DNA of 64,000 nt from NCBI RefSeq assembly GCF_040436345.1, contig NC_133230.1, forward strand, positions 26,450,051 to 26,514,050, written 5' to 3'. Shown here in pieces: positions 10,734-22,429 of this stretch. Source of the DNA: Pagrus major. Taxonomy: Eukaryota; Chordata; Actinopteri; Spariformes; Sparidae. The stretch's first letter is position 1; every line of letters starts with the position of its first letter. The notes under the pieces are model-generated. The model saw only the letters and a program-made list of their open reading frames with translations. It ran no database searches and was not told the origin of the DNA. A program made the translations under genes and the position numbers.

Positions 10734-13700
10734 CTGCAGACACACAGAACAACACACATGGCAGATCATCTGAGGAGACTGATGAGTCAGATACAAGAAC
10801 AGACCATCTCCAAATAAATTAATATGTCTCCTCATTAACTAATCATCAGTAAACAGAATCCAGCTGAAGCTGATGTGATGTCATCAGTTCTGCAGATCTT
10901 TGCTTATAAACCAAAGTATTGAACACATTAACATGTTGACCTGATAGTGGTGCTCGATGAAAAGTCAGAGGATCAGCAGAGTTATTACAGTTCATCCTGA
11001 GGGGAACATGAACGTCTGAACCACATTTAATGCCAACAGTTGCTCATGTGGACGAGAGAGAGGGAGCATATAACATGATAAAATGTTCAGTGTTCAGTGT
11101 TTCTCCACTATTCTGTGTAACAGACAACCAGAGTGACAGCTGACTCATATGAACCAGTCTAATGTGGGTTCAATGAGCATCGATAGCAACATTTCCCATT
11201 AATCACCTCAACTCTGGCAGCCCGCCAAAGTCTAATTTACTCCTCCATCGTCTACTAATGATCCAAATATGTTTCACTTCTCATAATAACATTAAACATA
11301 ACATTTTGTGCTTCAGCAAAACACCAAATAATCTTCTCCATCCCCTGAAAAGGATCCATCCCAGTGACCACTCTGAGAATGAAAATTACTTTCCCACGTT
11401 AGTCTGCTAACGAATTTTGTTCCTGTGGTTCTTCTGCTGTTAGCAGCACAGGTGAGGTTTCAAACTGTTTTTACGATTAGCCACAACTTTCACTTTTATT
11501 TACATTATTTTAATAAGTTACAAGACAAAGTAGATGGTTTTATTCAGGCAGATAAAACGTGATTGAAAAGTTTAAATTTAGATGTTATTCAGTATATTCT
11601 TTAATTACAAAATATATTCTAAACCAAACTATATTTACACAGTTGGATCTTTCTGTTATTCTTTCTATTTTTATCTTAATAAACTACAATCTAAAGTTTT
11701 AACACTGAACCCTGTGGCTTCTTCAGGTTTCAGGATATTCTTCAGATTGGCAGAATTATCAAATTATATATTATGATAAATATTGATATTGATCAATAAG
11801 TAAAACGATGATCTAGACAAATTAAATGAGCAGACACATTACTACAGGTTAGCTGGCTGTCTACTTATATAAATCAGATTTTAAATGGTCATCAGTTGAA
11901 TGGGTTAATGAATCCTGACCTGAGACTCTCCAGTGTACAGTGAGGACTCTTCAAACCAAAAGACAGCAGCTTCACTCCTGAATCCTTCAGGTTATTGTTG
12001 CTCAGGTCCAGCTCTCTCAGACTGGAGGACTGAGAGCTGAGAACTGAGGACAGAGCTTGACAGCTTCTCTCTGACAGGTTACAGCCACTCAGCCTGGAGA
12101 GACAACAGCAAGGAAACAAATAATACATTTTCATTCGTATCTCCTGCTAAAAAACAGCAGATAGTATTTATTCATCAATAACTTCTACTTACAGAGCTTT
12201 CTTGGAGTCTTTGACCACTGGCAGCAGCCTCAGAAGAGCCTCCTCTGAAGCAGAGAATTTCTTCAGGTCAAACACGTCCAGATCTTCTTCTGATGACAGT
12301 AAGATAAAGACCAGAGCAGACCACTGAGCAGGAGACAGTTTATCTGAGGATAGACGTCCTGAACTCAGGGACTGTTGGATCTCCTCCACTAGAGAACGAT
12401 CATTCAGTTCATTCAGACAGTGGAACAGATTGATGCTTTTCTCTGGAGACAGATTCTCACTGATCTTCTTCTTGATGAACTGGACTGTTTCCTGGTTGGT
12501 CTGTGATATACTTCCTTTCTGTGTCAGCAGACCTTGTAGGAGATTCTGATTGGTCTGCAGTGAAAGACCCAGCAAGAAGCAGAGGAACAAGTCCAGGTGT
12601 CCATTTGGACTCTGTAAGGCCTTATCCACAGCACTCAGGTAGAGGTGTGTCTCTGCAGTTGTTTGTTCTTCTGCCAGCAGATTGACTCCAGAGTTGATGA
12701 ATGTCAGACGGACATAAAGAGCAGCCAGAAACTCCTGAACACTCAGATGGACAAAGCAGAACACTATGTCCTGGTACAGTCCACTCTCCTCTTTAAAGAT
12801 CTGTGTGAACACTCCTGAGTACACTGAGGCTGCTGTGATATCGATGCCACACTCTGTCAGGTCCGATTCATAGAAGATCAGGTTTCCTTTCTGCAGCTGA
12901 TCAAAAGCCAGTTTTCCCAGAGACTCAATCATTTTCCTGCTCTCTGGAGTCCAGTGTGGATCTGTCTCAGCTCCTCCATCATACTTGACGTTCTTCACTT
13001 TGGACTGAACCACCAGGAAGTGGATGTACATTTCAGTCAGGGTCTTGGGCAGCTGTCCTCCCTTTCTGGTCTTCAACACATCCTCCAGAACTGTAGCAGC
13101 GATCCAGCAGAAGACTGGTGTGTGGCACATGATGTGGAGGCTTCGTGATGTCTTGATGTGGGAGATGATTCTGCTGGCCTGGTCTTCATCTCTGAATCTC
13201 TTCCTGAAGTACTCCTCCTTCTGTGGGTCAGTGAACCCTCTGACCTCTGTCACCATGTCAACATACTCAGGAGGGATCTGTTTGGCTGCTGCAGGTCGTG
13301 TGGTTATCCAGAGGCAAGCAGAGGGAAGCAGGTTTCCCCTGATGAGGTTTGTCAGCAGCACATCCACTGAGGTGGATTTTGTGGCATCAGTCAGGATCTC
13401 AGTGTCGTGGAAGCGCAGAGGAGGTCGACACTCATCCAGACCGTCAAAGATGAACACAACCTGGAACTCTTCAAACCTGCAGATTTCTTTGGTTTCTGTG
13501 AAGAAGTAATGAACAAGTTCCACCAAGCTGAACTTTTTCCCTTTCAGCACATTCAGCTCTCTGAAAGTGAACGGAAATGTGAACTGTATGTCCTGGTTGG
13601 TTTTGTCTTCAGCCCAGTCCAGAGTGAACTTCTGTGTTAAGACTGTTTTCCCGATGCCAGCCACTCCCTTTGTCATCACTGTTCTGATTGGTTCATTTCT

Positions 13701-16700
13701 TCCAGATGAGGCTTTAAAGACGTCTTCTTGTCTGATTGTTGTTTCTGGTCTGTCTGGTTTCCTGGATGCTGTTTCAATCTGTCTGACCTCATGTTCATCA
13801 TTGACCTCTGCAGTCCCTCCCTCTGTGATGTAGAGCTCTGTGTAGATCTGATTCAGAAGGGTTGGGTTTCCTGCTTTAGCGATCCCCTCAAACACACACT
13901 GGAACTTCTTCTGCAGGTTAGATTTAAGTTTACGTCGACAAACTGGAACAAGATGTCCTGATTGAGCAAAAGACAAATAAGATTCATTAATAAATTATAG
14001 ATTAAATATTTCAACATTTTACTTCCTCAAAGAATCAGTATATGAAGATATTTTTGTCCATCTGTTAAGATTTCAGTAAACGTCTCATTGATCCAACATG
14101 TTAAATCTTTAGAGAAATCCTCTTACTGCTCTGCAGATAGTCTGCCAGATCCTCCTGCTTCATTCTCCTCAGGACGTTCAGTGTAATCTTCAGAAATGCC
14201 TCTCTGCTGCTCCTCTTCTTCTCTTCATCCTCACCATCCAACACCTCCTCATCCTCACTCTGACTCTCTAAACTTTCTGGGTAATCTGAACTCAGAGCCT
14301 TCTGGATCTTCTTCAGCTCGTTCTTCACGAAACTGACAATGTTGTCCTCCAGCAGCTGGAACAGAATATTATATGAATGAGACGATCAAACTAAAATCAT
14401 GGAACCAAACATCAGATCCATGTTGGACAGACTAACAACCAACTCATGTATTAAGCAGAATGAAGATTATTATGAACACCACAGATGTAAAAGTAGTTGT
14501 TGAACTCTAAATACATCGTCTCTGAAATCATTGCATTTTGTTTTATATATGTTTAACACAATGTCCTAACTTTTTTGGAATCAATGTTGAGTAGGAGTTT
14601 CATCAGCCTAATTGATTTTTGCGAATGTGTATTATTCTGAATTTGATGGCAGCAACAGGTAACAAGTTACCACAGGGGCAACGAAAGTTGCTGCAAAATG
14701 CTCCCAAAACACCTGTTTGAATCATTCCACAGGTAAACAGGCTAAACAGGGGACTGTATCATGACTGGGTATAAGAGGGGCATCCTCGAGAGGCTCAGTT
14801 TTTTACAAGCAAAGACGGAGCGAGGTTCACCACTTCAAACTGCTTGAACTAACAGTCCAACAATTCAAGAATGTGAACTCGCAACTGCAGGAATTTATGG
14901 ATTTCACCATCTACAATCCATAATATCATCACAAGATTCAGAGAATGTGTAGAAATCCCTGGATGTAAGGGGGAAGGCTGAAAAAACAACACTGAATGTC
15001 CGTGACCTTCGACCCCCTAGACAGCTCTGCATTAAAAACTGACATGATTGTATAAAGGATATTACTACACAGGCTAATGAACACTGTCGTCAGTAAGTAC
15101 AGTTGGCCATTTATCAATAACATCAGAAACCTCACTGACTTTGGGCCCAAGCTGTGGTCGATGAGTCCACGTTTTCAATTGTATTTGAATTTGTTGTGTC
15201 TTCCAAGCTGAAGAGGAAAAGGACCATCCAGACTGTTACCAGCCAAAAGTTCAAAAGCAGCGTGATGGGTTGTGTGGTAGCACCCATGGCATGATGGGTA
15301 ACTGTCTATTGAAAAGGATTTGCAAATCATTGCATTCTGTTTTCCACGAGGAGTCGCCACCTTAATGTGGTGGAGAGGTTTGTGTGTCCCAGTGATCCTG
15401 GGAGCTGTGTTGTTGGGGGTAATGGCCTGGAAGGGACTCCCAAGGCAAACTGGTCTCAGGGGAGGGACACTAAGAGTAATTTAAGTAGACCCTATGATGG
15501 TGAAGACCTGGGAGGGGAACTCACCAGCGAGCATCTGGTGGCTGGGCCTTGATTTGAGGCCCCGGTCCATCGGGTCTTCAGTTCCCAGCTCCTTTGGTCA
15601 GAAGGTCATTGGTTCTTGTCGTGGTGGCAACCTAAGAACCCGCTGGTGGACACCAGTGGTGAAGGAGGCAGTCAAACTACAGGAGGAGGCCTTTTGGGCT
15701 TGGTTGGCCCAGGTGTCTCCTGAAGCAGCAGACAGGCTGCGTTACGGCTCCGCCACGGCAGCAGAGCTGATCGGTTTCACTCTAGTCTATGTGTTAACTT
15801 CCACCAGGTCCGCTGCGCTGCGTGTCTGCTGCGTCCCAGCTCCGGCAGTCCGCAGCCCTGCGGAGCAGATACGCAGGACTTCTATTTCTGGCGATCGCCG
15901 CAGCACAACGCAGCAATTCAGCCAAATTCAGCACAGAGCAGACAGGAAGTCAGACACGAAACATAAACATGACATCCGGTTAATTTTCAAAATAAGTTGA
16001 TGCCAGCACAAAAACCTCAAAAGAGAGACAAATCCAAGCTCTTCTTCCAATCCTTCGGTCGAGAACACTTCGTGTTGTTGTGTTTATAACACATACGTAT
16101 AACTGCGGTCGAGCGTGATTATGTAATTATCGTGGGAATTCCTCGGTTTCATACCTCCAGCTGTTTGGTGGAGTTGCACCTTGGCGGACTCAAAACGCAG
16201 CTGGTGGGGGTTGCCGGACGACCGAGCCGTAACACAGCGGACACAGAGGTATTGCAGGAGTATGCGGTATCTGGGCCGCTGCCACGAGCTATCCTGTTTT
16301 TTTGTATAACCAAAATCAAACATGATTCCACTGGGTGTTGGACTGCCAGGGTTGTCCCCTGTCTCCGTCCCTGTTCGTGATAGTCATGGACAGAATTTCA
16401 AGGCGCAGTCATGCTGAGGAGAGTATCGGGTTCCTCAACATTGCGTCTCTGCTTTAAGCAGATGACATGGTTCTGCTGGCTTTTTTGGCCTGTGACCTCC
16501 AGCAGGAACTGCAGTGATTTGCAGTGGAGGGTGAAATGGTCAGGATGAGGTTCAGCACATATGCATCTGAGGCCATGGTTCCCTGCCAGAAAACGGTGGT
16601 TTGCCCCCTCTGGTTGGGGGGTGAGCTCCAGCCCCAAGAGAAGGAGTTTAAGTATCTCTGGGTCTTGTTCACCACTGATGGGAAAATAGAGCATGAGATC

Positions 16701-19610
16701 GACAGGTGGTTTTGTGCAGCAGTAGCACTACTGCAGACGTTCGCGCCAGACCACCGTGTTGGGGAGGAAGCTGCGTCGTTTTGATTTAACAGTTGATCTA
16801 CATTCCAACCCTCACCTATGGTGAGTTATGGGTAGTGACTGACAGAATAAGATTGCAGATACAAGTGGCCAATGACTTTCTTTTAAAAAAGCACTACTCC
16901 TTCGCCTCGAAAGGAGCCAGCTGAGGTGGTTCAAGCATCTGATCGGGATCCTCCTGGCACCTCCCTTTTAAAAGTTTTCCAGGCACGACCAACTGGGAAG
17001 AGACCCCAGGAAAGACCCAGAACTCACTGGAGGGATAATATAGCTCATCTGGACTGGAAATGACTCAGGATCCCCAGGAGGAGCTGGAAAGAGTTACTGG
17101 GAGAAGGACTAAGCAGGAATACACTACTTATCCGGCTGCCACCCGACCCTGGATAAGTGGACGCAGACGGATGGATGCATTCATTTTTTATTTACCTTTA
17201 ACACATTGTCCTACCTTTGTCTTGAATCAGGGTTGTACATGTACATACCATAAATATTGAGTCCAGGTGTGTTTGATGTTGCTGAGCAGACTGACCACTG
17301 GAAACCTCTGAGCTCTCCTGCTCGACTCTGTGGAGGAATCATGAAGAATTACTAGAGATGCACCGATTGAACAGCCAGGTACCAGAATCAGCCAGTGTTT
17401 ATCATGACAGGCTATGACCGGTGACCGGTCGATCAGTGTCAGATATATCTGATTCTGTACCCGTCACATTTACACACATGCCTCATGTTCAATGGATCAT
17501 ATATATTTCTCTCTTATGATTTAAAACATTTTATATTTACTGAACTTTTTTGGACAGACCTACATGGTCACATAATTAAATAGTTAATCACTCTAAATCG
17601 GCATATTGAAGTGTCCTTGAGCAAAATATTGAACCCCAAATTGCTCCTGATGAGCAGTCGGCACCTCACATGGCAGCTTCTGTCATCAGAGTGTGAATGT
17701 GTGAATGTGACAAGTGTTGTAAAGCACTTTGAGCGGTCAGTAGACTGGAAAAACACTATAGAAATGCAAGTCCATTTACCATTTACCAGAGGCAAAGTGA
17801 AACTTCAGGTTCTCCTGAATAACATGATGTATGACACTTGATGCTGACTGATAGAGTGGGGGAGGAAAAATAAGATAAATACAGGAGAGTCAGGCGCCCC
17901 AGAAACTGTTCCAGGTCTTTGAAGGTTATCTCGCTGTCTGAGAGAAGACAGAGAAAGAAAGCTGCTGCCAGAGAAATTAATTAAAAGTCTCTGTTAATGT
18001 TACGTTACTACGACCATCTTCTTGTTCTCTTCACAGAAGAGTTGTTCCACACTGTGAAAAGCTGGTTAGCAGCTACGAGTCAGGATAATCATCCAGTTAA
18101 AATAGTGACTCTGAGCTGTGAAGCTGGAAGTGACCAGTGGAAACACTGAAAACTCAAATATGATGGTATGGTAATCTGACATATTGGGCTGTGATACTTG
18201 AATATATCAAACATATTCAATAAATCACCACAAGTCAAAGTGTTGCTGACAACACTGAATCAGATGGTTTCCCCTGACAGTAACATGTTGATGGTACTGC
18301 TGATCCCACTGTGAATCAACAGTTCAGTCTGAGTTCTGTACAGACTTCAGTTTACTGTGTTGGTTCAGCAGCTTGTCTGGTTTGGGCCGTTCAGCTCTTG
18401 TTGACCTCTATAATACTGTGGACAGCAATGCACAGCTCACACAAGCTAATACGATGCTACTTGTTCAGCACAAACTGGTGAGTCACAATAAACTTGCAGC
18501 AGGTGAAGTGAGTGAAACATGATGAAACAAATGATGATTTGATGGAGGAACTCTGTGGAATCAGGGTTAGCCTTCGTTAGCAGATAGCATCTGTTAGCCT
18601 CGGTGAAATGTGTTTTATACTCATGCAGTCATCAGACAACAGTCAGAACGAGTGTGTGGAGGAAAAGTTCAACTGGAGAGCAGAGTTGCAGACTGGTTAT
18701 ACTGGGCAGCTTTCAGATGTGACAATATAAATGTGAGTGAAGAAGAACGATGCTGAAAACAAACAGCTTTAAAAAACTTCTCTGGATAATTAACAGTTCA
18801 AACATGAAGCAGTCACATTTTAATGATATTAACAGCTTACCTCTGTGCAGCAGAGGGCTGTTCTCCTTTAAAGTCAATGTAGCGATCGTTTGACCAGTCA
18901 CTCTTAAAGGACACACAGCTGGGCTCAGGTCCAGGTTCTAGTTCCAGTTCAGCAGAATCTGGGGTCTCGTTTATAAAAGTTGTGTACTTACGTCACGGGC
19001 TGAAAAAGGCGTACGCCACTTTCTACACAGAACTTGTGATGTGTAAAAACAAAGCTGAAGGAAGAGCTGAGTGAACTAAACTGTAAGTTAACTCTGACCC
19101 ATGCCTACACACATTTTGAAGACGAGGAAAACTTCAAATGACAGACTGTGAGCTGGTGAATTGTAGCCTCAGAGTAGAAATTAAATTTGAGCCTCTCACA
19201 CATTTAATTTCCCGTCAGAACGATGCTGAAAACAAACTGATATATATGTTTGACACGCCACACATATAGATATATAAGGTGATACCAACAGCTTACCTCT
19301 GTGCAGCAGAGGGCTGTTCTCCTTTAAAGTCAATGAGGCGATCGTGTGACTTGTCACTCTTAAAGGACACACAGCTGGGCTCAGGTCCAGGTCCAGGTCC
19401 AGGTCCAGGTCCAGGTCCAGCAGAGTCTGGTCTCTGCTGTTCTGGGCTTTAACACAACACACACAGAGCTTTGAGTGTGAATAATGATGGTGGAGTGATG
19501 TGAGTGGTGGACAGGTAGAGATGGTGGTCTCACCTCTGAGCTTCATGCTCCCCACACAGACTGGTTTTAGAGGGAGGGACTCTCTCCTCTCTGTCCTCAC
19601 ACTGATTCAT
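10560..19610 (-). CDS. Gene A: NLRC3-like receptor (FISNA-NACHT-LRR), 3' end off window
   Basis: Minus-strand gene with coding exons a 19534-19610, b 19297-19446, c 17249-17327, d 14127-14355, e 12193-13957, f 11920-12093 and g 10560-10733. All junctions keep phase, giving about 882 residues before the window ends. Linker exon i and SPRY exon j should lie left of position 1, beyond the polypurine array. The family (fish NLR-C, annotated as NLRC3-like) comprises cytosolic pattern-recognition or regulatory receptors. NACHT binds ATP and oligomerises, the LRRs sense or autoinhibit, and C-terminal B30.2 is a fish-specific addition. Walker A (GVAGIGKT) and Walker B (FIFDGLDEC) are intact. No frameshift is visible. 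It is closest to gene C, sharing the L1 insertion and many substitutions. Confidence 0.85.
10734..11919. other. Gene A intron f-g
   Basis: AT-rich intron of about 1.2 kb. It is homologous to parts of the duplicated introns of gene B (28846-30211 and 30386-33015) and is mostly deleted in gene C (58787-59399). No exon or recognisable TE is seen. Confidence 0.6.
11920..12093 (-). CDS. Gene A exon f: first LRR exon
   Basis: A 174-bp exon after acceptor TTGTCTCTCCAG, with donor GTCAGG. The exon starts with G, which completes the CT left by exon e (Leu). It encodes [20 protein letters not shown] and [20 protein letters not shown], then CTLESLR, an RI-type LRR unit. Confidence 0.9.
12193..13957 (-). 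CDS. Gene A exon e: FISNA-NACHT exon
   Basis: A 1765-bp exon. The acceptor TTTTGCTCAATCAG joins the single A left by exon d to GA, giving Arg. The donor is consensus GTAAGT. The FISNA segment ([20 protein letters not shown] onward, about residues 4-75 of the exon) is followed by Walker A GVAGIGKT (about 98-105), Walker [13 protein letters not shown] (about 167-178), a sensor-like LWITTRPAA, and the winged-helix end [13 protein letters not shown]. It is 12 bp shorter than the exons of B and C because Tyr-His-Gln-Ser after EEQTT is missing. The methionine upstream of the acceptor is intronic and is not the protein start. Confidence 0.93.
14127..14355 (-). CDS. Gene A exon d: helical N-terminal exon
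   Basis: A 229-bp exon with acceptor TATTCTGTTCCAG and donor GTAAGA. It opens on a codon boundary with [19 protein letters not shown], passes through an acidic stretch ([13 protein letters not shown]), and closes with EDLADYLQS plus one base. The exon is typical of fish NLRC3-like proteins just before FISNA. Its fold is not obvious from sequence. Confidence 0.9.
14509..15345. mobile_element. Decayed Tc1/mariner (IS630)-type element in gene A intron
   Basis: Matches in order the start, middle and end of a common fish mariner-like element: GGGTATAAGAGGGGCATCCT, AGGCTCAGTTTTTTACAAGC, CCGTGACCTTCGACCCCCTA, GAAGAGGAAAAGGACCATCC and GGATTTGCAAATCATTGCAT. Most of the transposase gene is deleted and nothing is translatable. 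The first 75 bp (14509-14583) are inverted relative to gene B. Homologous copies lie at about 61990-62780 (gene C) and 36279-36540 (gene B, truncated). Family naming is from memory of the consensus. Confidence 0.6.
15346..17190 (+). mobile_element. Fish Rex/RTE-like LINE remnant, split by a repeat block
   Basis: The 5' part (about 15346-15770: GAGTCGCCACCTTAATGTGG, CCTGGAAGGGACTCCCAAGG, ACCCGCTGGTGGACACCAGT) and the 3' part (about 16385-17190: ATGGACAGAATTTCAAGGCG, a reverse-transcriptase FADD region mutated by a stop near 16450, and the tail ending GGATAAGTGGACGCAGACGG ATGGATG) flank an unrelated block of about 600 bp (15771-16380). That block also occurs in gene C intron (63200-63760). No intact coding frame remains. 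Clade assignment is tentative. Confidence 0.5.
17249..17327 (-). CDS. Gene A exon c
   Basis: A 79-bp exon, too short for an open-frame scan. It has acceptor ATTCCTCCACAG and donor GTATGT. The first base completes the AG left by exon b (Arg). It encodes [20 protein letters not shown] and ends LDSIFM on a codon boundary, exactly matching the start of exon d. This segment recurs in fish NLRC3-like proteins. Confidence 0.88.
17345..17800. repeat. Dispersed fish repeats in gene A intron b-c
   Basis: AGATGCACCGATTGAACAGC (about 17355) resembles the edge of a fish DNA repeat. It is followed by a SINE/LINE-like tail, GTGTTGTAAAGCACTTTGAG to GCAAGTCCATTTACCATTTA (about 17600-17790), a 3' tail common in fish retroposons. 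The same block sits at the homologous place in gene B (37390-37775). Confidence 0.5.
17801..18840. other. Gene A intron b-c, remainder
   Basis: About 1 kb of intron closely matching gene B 37800-39093. No exon, RNA gene or clear TE is seen. Gene B has an extra segment of about 270 bp (38490-38785) here. Confidence 0.55.
18841..18961 (-). pseudogene. Gene A duplicated exon b', probably inactive
   Basis: A second copy of the SCVSFKSD exon, with good donor GTAAGC after SAAQR and reading [19 protein letters not shown]. Upstream it runs through [14 protein letters not shown], then abuts an unrelated sequence, GGGTCTCGTTTATAAAAG, that looks like a PIF/Harbinger terminus. The nearest AG acceptors leave 0 or 2 leading bases rather than the 1 needed, and there is no pyrimidine tract. 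I infer a duplicated exon that lost its acceptor. Confidence 0.6.
19297..19446 (-). CDS. Gene A exon b: [13 protein letters not shown] exon with Gly-Pro repeat
   Basis: A 150-bp exon with acceptor TTGTGTTAAAG and donor GTAAGC. Joined to exon a it reads [11 protein letters not shown], then a Gly-Pro run from six GGACCT hexamers (GGTCCA at 19384-19419), then [19 protein letters not shown] and KGEQPSAAQ. Fish NLRC3-like proteins carry this PSCVS(M/F)KSD motif near the N terminus. Its function is not established from sequence. Confidence 0.87.
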
Positions 19611-19636
19611 GCTGCTCAGCTCACACACACTGTCGT
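19534..19636 (-). CDS. Gene A exon a: initiator exon
   Basis: The acceptor CCTCTGCAG opens the exon at 19636. The start codon is at 19608-19610 in the context AGCAGCATGA, with A at -3. It encodes [19 protein letters not shown] and GEHEAQ, leaving AG before donor GTGAGA. The start is chosen by homology to fish NLRC3-like proteins beginning with E-REEGVPPSK-type sequence. Upstream codons are open, so a further 5' start cannot be excluded. Confidence 0.82.
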
Positions 19637-19962
19637 CTGCAGAGGAAACACAGATCATTGATCTGCACATCAGCTCAATATTAGATACAGTCACGGTCAA
19701 AAGTTTCCATCACTCATAAAGAACATGTTCATCATGTCAGTGTTCAGTTGATTCCTACAGCTCTCATGTTTCTTGAGAAAGTTCGAGCTCCTCTTTCTAA
19801 ATATTTCTCCATCTTGATTATCAGGAAATGAAGTCAAACAACAGTTTGAAGTTACAGTGAGTTAGTAGAAATGAAGATGGAGGCACATTGTTGTGTTTCT
19901 ACTGCCACTAAACTGAGCACACTTTGTGTTCACGAGTCAAACATTTCAAATGTCTTCATTAC

Positions 19963-20010
19963 CTTCAGCTGGAGCTTCACACGGACACAACTGTCAGTCT
20001 GCGACACACC
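19963..20010 (-). other. Putative 5' noncoding exon of gene A
   Basis: The sequence ending in AGCTCCAGCTGAAG with donor GTAATG is conserved at the equivalent place in gene B (40495-40540), with diverged sequence further upstream. I infer a noncoding first exon. The right boundary (transcription start) is approximate. Confidence 0.4.
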
Positions 20011-22386
20011 GAGCACACAAAGTGAAAGTTAACGGGACACCGGATGTAAAGCCAGTCCGCACTTTGTTTCGCGGTGCACGTGTATGCTAGGCATTACACG
20101 TGCGACGAGCGACGAGGAACCAATTTCAAAATAAAAGCGATGTTGTGGTGAAAATGTTTTCACATTGGTTCATTATTGACAGACTGAATGAATGAATGTG
20201 AAAACATGTTCACCACATCGATTTAATGTTCTAGCGAGCTTTACCGCAGTAGATTACACAGGAAGTGACAGAAACACTCACTTCCTGTTAGATGTGACTG
20301 ATTGATTTAAATGTGATCAGACACATTGATCAGTGTGTACAGTGTTCACTTGTTGTTCATTGTGACACCACAGACTGTTAAAACTCTACACACAGCTGTG
20401 ATTTGTGTTCACGGATCATTTTACATCACTTCTCACATAAATCAGCTTCATCTCAGTTTGCTGCTGTTTCTAATCATGTGAGCAGACCCGTCCCTCTCAC
20501 ACTACATTAATACATCAATACATTCAAAGTCAAACACACAACACAATAGTTTTCATTATTGATCTGTCACATATTGATACTGTCGGGGCTTCTCCTCTGA
20601 ATCCTCACATCCCACTGACCACACGTTTGACTGCTGTTAAATCTTTTACAGGCCGATTTAAACGAGTCACATGTTAATAATTATTATTGTTCTGTTTATA
20701 ATATGAATGTGAGATATTTAGTCTTCTGTTGACACAATAAACCTTCAACATCACACACATCACATCAAAATCTCTTCAACTCAGCAGAAATACAAAGTTT
20801 CTATAAAACCTCATTTAGTTGAGTCCACGTCTGAACCAATCAGCTGTTAGATCAGGAGACAGACAGGTGTTTCCCATCATGCCATGGGGTCCTGCAGTCT
20901 GTGGAGAGCAGCTGGAGTTGGACACAAATCTAACCAGCATGCATTGTGCTGCAATCACTGCTGATGGGTTCTGTGCAGGACCGGCTCATCTGGACCGAGC
21001 CTGTTTTCATCCCTGAGACCAGAAGTGACCTTTGTTTCCATGACTGAATAAAGTGAATTAACACGCTGACCTTAAAGGAGCTTTACTGTGTTTATATGTG
21101 GCGGACCCTGCCACCTTTCTAGCTTCAAACAGTGTTGTGGGACGTTGTTTTCCTCTGAGAGCAGCTGGTTTATTCACTGATGGAAACACTTTGTATTATT
21201 AGCTCATTAATATTGTAAATATCAAAGTGTCACTTTGAATTTCTTCTATAAAACTACACAGAGCTGCTTTAAGATGTTCATTAAAACAAATGTAGAATCA
21301 GATCATACAAGACATTTGAAGATGAAAGCAGACTTTTTGTCTCCGATACAAAGAATATAAAACTCTTTGTCGCTTTGTTTGTGCAGAAATATTTCATTAA
21401 AGCAGGTAAAGAAAGTGTTCACATCAGTCACACAGGACACATTTAAACACATTAAAGGAGAACAGCAGGAGCAGGTAGTGAATCAGGCCTGACTCCAGAA
21501 AGTGTCCGTCCTTACATCCTCTGATAAACATGTCTGAAGGCCACAGGGACAAACGTCTTCCCGTAGGCCTCCGTGTTTTCCTCCCGCGTAGCTGCTCCGA
21601 TTGGACGGCCACATTCCAGCTCCACCTGTTGGGGAAGTTACCTGGTGATCATGTGGGTTTGATTGGAGCAGAGCAGAGACGCTGCCCCCTGCAGGCTGCT
21701 CTGAGTCACTGGCTTCACACTGACTTCAGTCTAATACAACAGGTGGAGATCAAAGTACAGTGGTGAGTGTTGTTCTATCAGTTATCATGTGCTGGAGTTT
21801 TATTAGAGTTCACACACAAGAATTCAACCAGCTGCAGCTTCATTAACATTCAAACACATTCAGTAAATGTAAAGAGAGCAGGTCTGTCTCAGTCTGTGCT
21901 CTGGGATTCAGTCCTACACTATGTGGACAAAAGTATGTGGACAGCTCTTCATTCATCTCTATTTACTTTGTATAGTACTTTATACTCAAACAGCTGCTTC
22001 ACAAACACACATATGTACTGTAGTGCTTCATGCAGCATTAATAGGGAGTTTTGGGTTAAATTTTGCTGTCAATAATAATTAATGATTATCAGGGATAATT
22101 ATTAATTATGATAAATAATAAGATCCAATTTTCATTCGATCACCTCGGGGCACCACCCTTGAAGAAGGGAAAAGAGCCAATTCACCAAATCAGTCTCAGA
22201 AAAAGGTACTAAACTGTTAGTTTGTAACTCTGATTAATAATTAATTTAAAACTACAACCAAAATGACCATAACAGCTGTAACGGTCGAAGCACTTTGGAT
22301 CCTTGACAGAGTCGAGGCTGGCAACATTCACTCTTGTACAATATTAAATAGACAGCATGAAGGTTCAAAAGTCTTTTATTTAACAC

Positions 22387-22429
<43 letters not shown>

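Noticed and set aside
12503..13961. Several plus-strand open frames opposite the NACHT exons (repeated in B and C)
   Set aside because: Antisense shadows of a conserved coding exon, with no domain or splice context.
13958..13976. Start methionine MSFAQS just before the NACHT exon (also in B and C)
   Set aside because: It lies in the intron pyrimidine tract and acceptor. Phase and homology show that exon d splices in at Arg-His-Leu.
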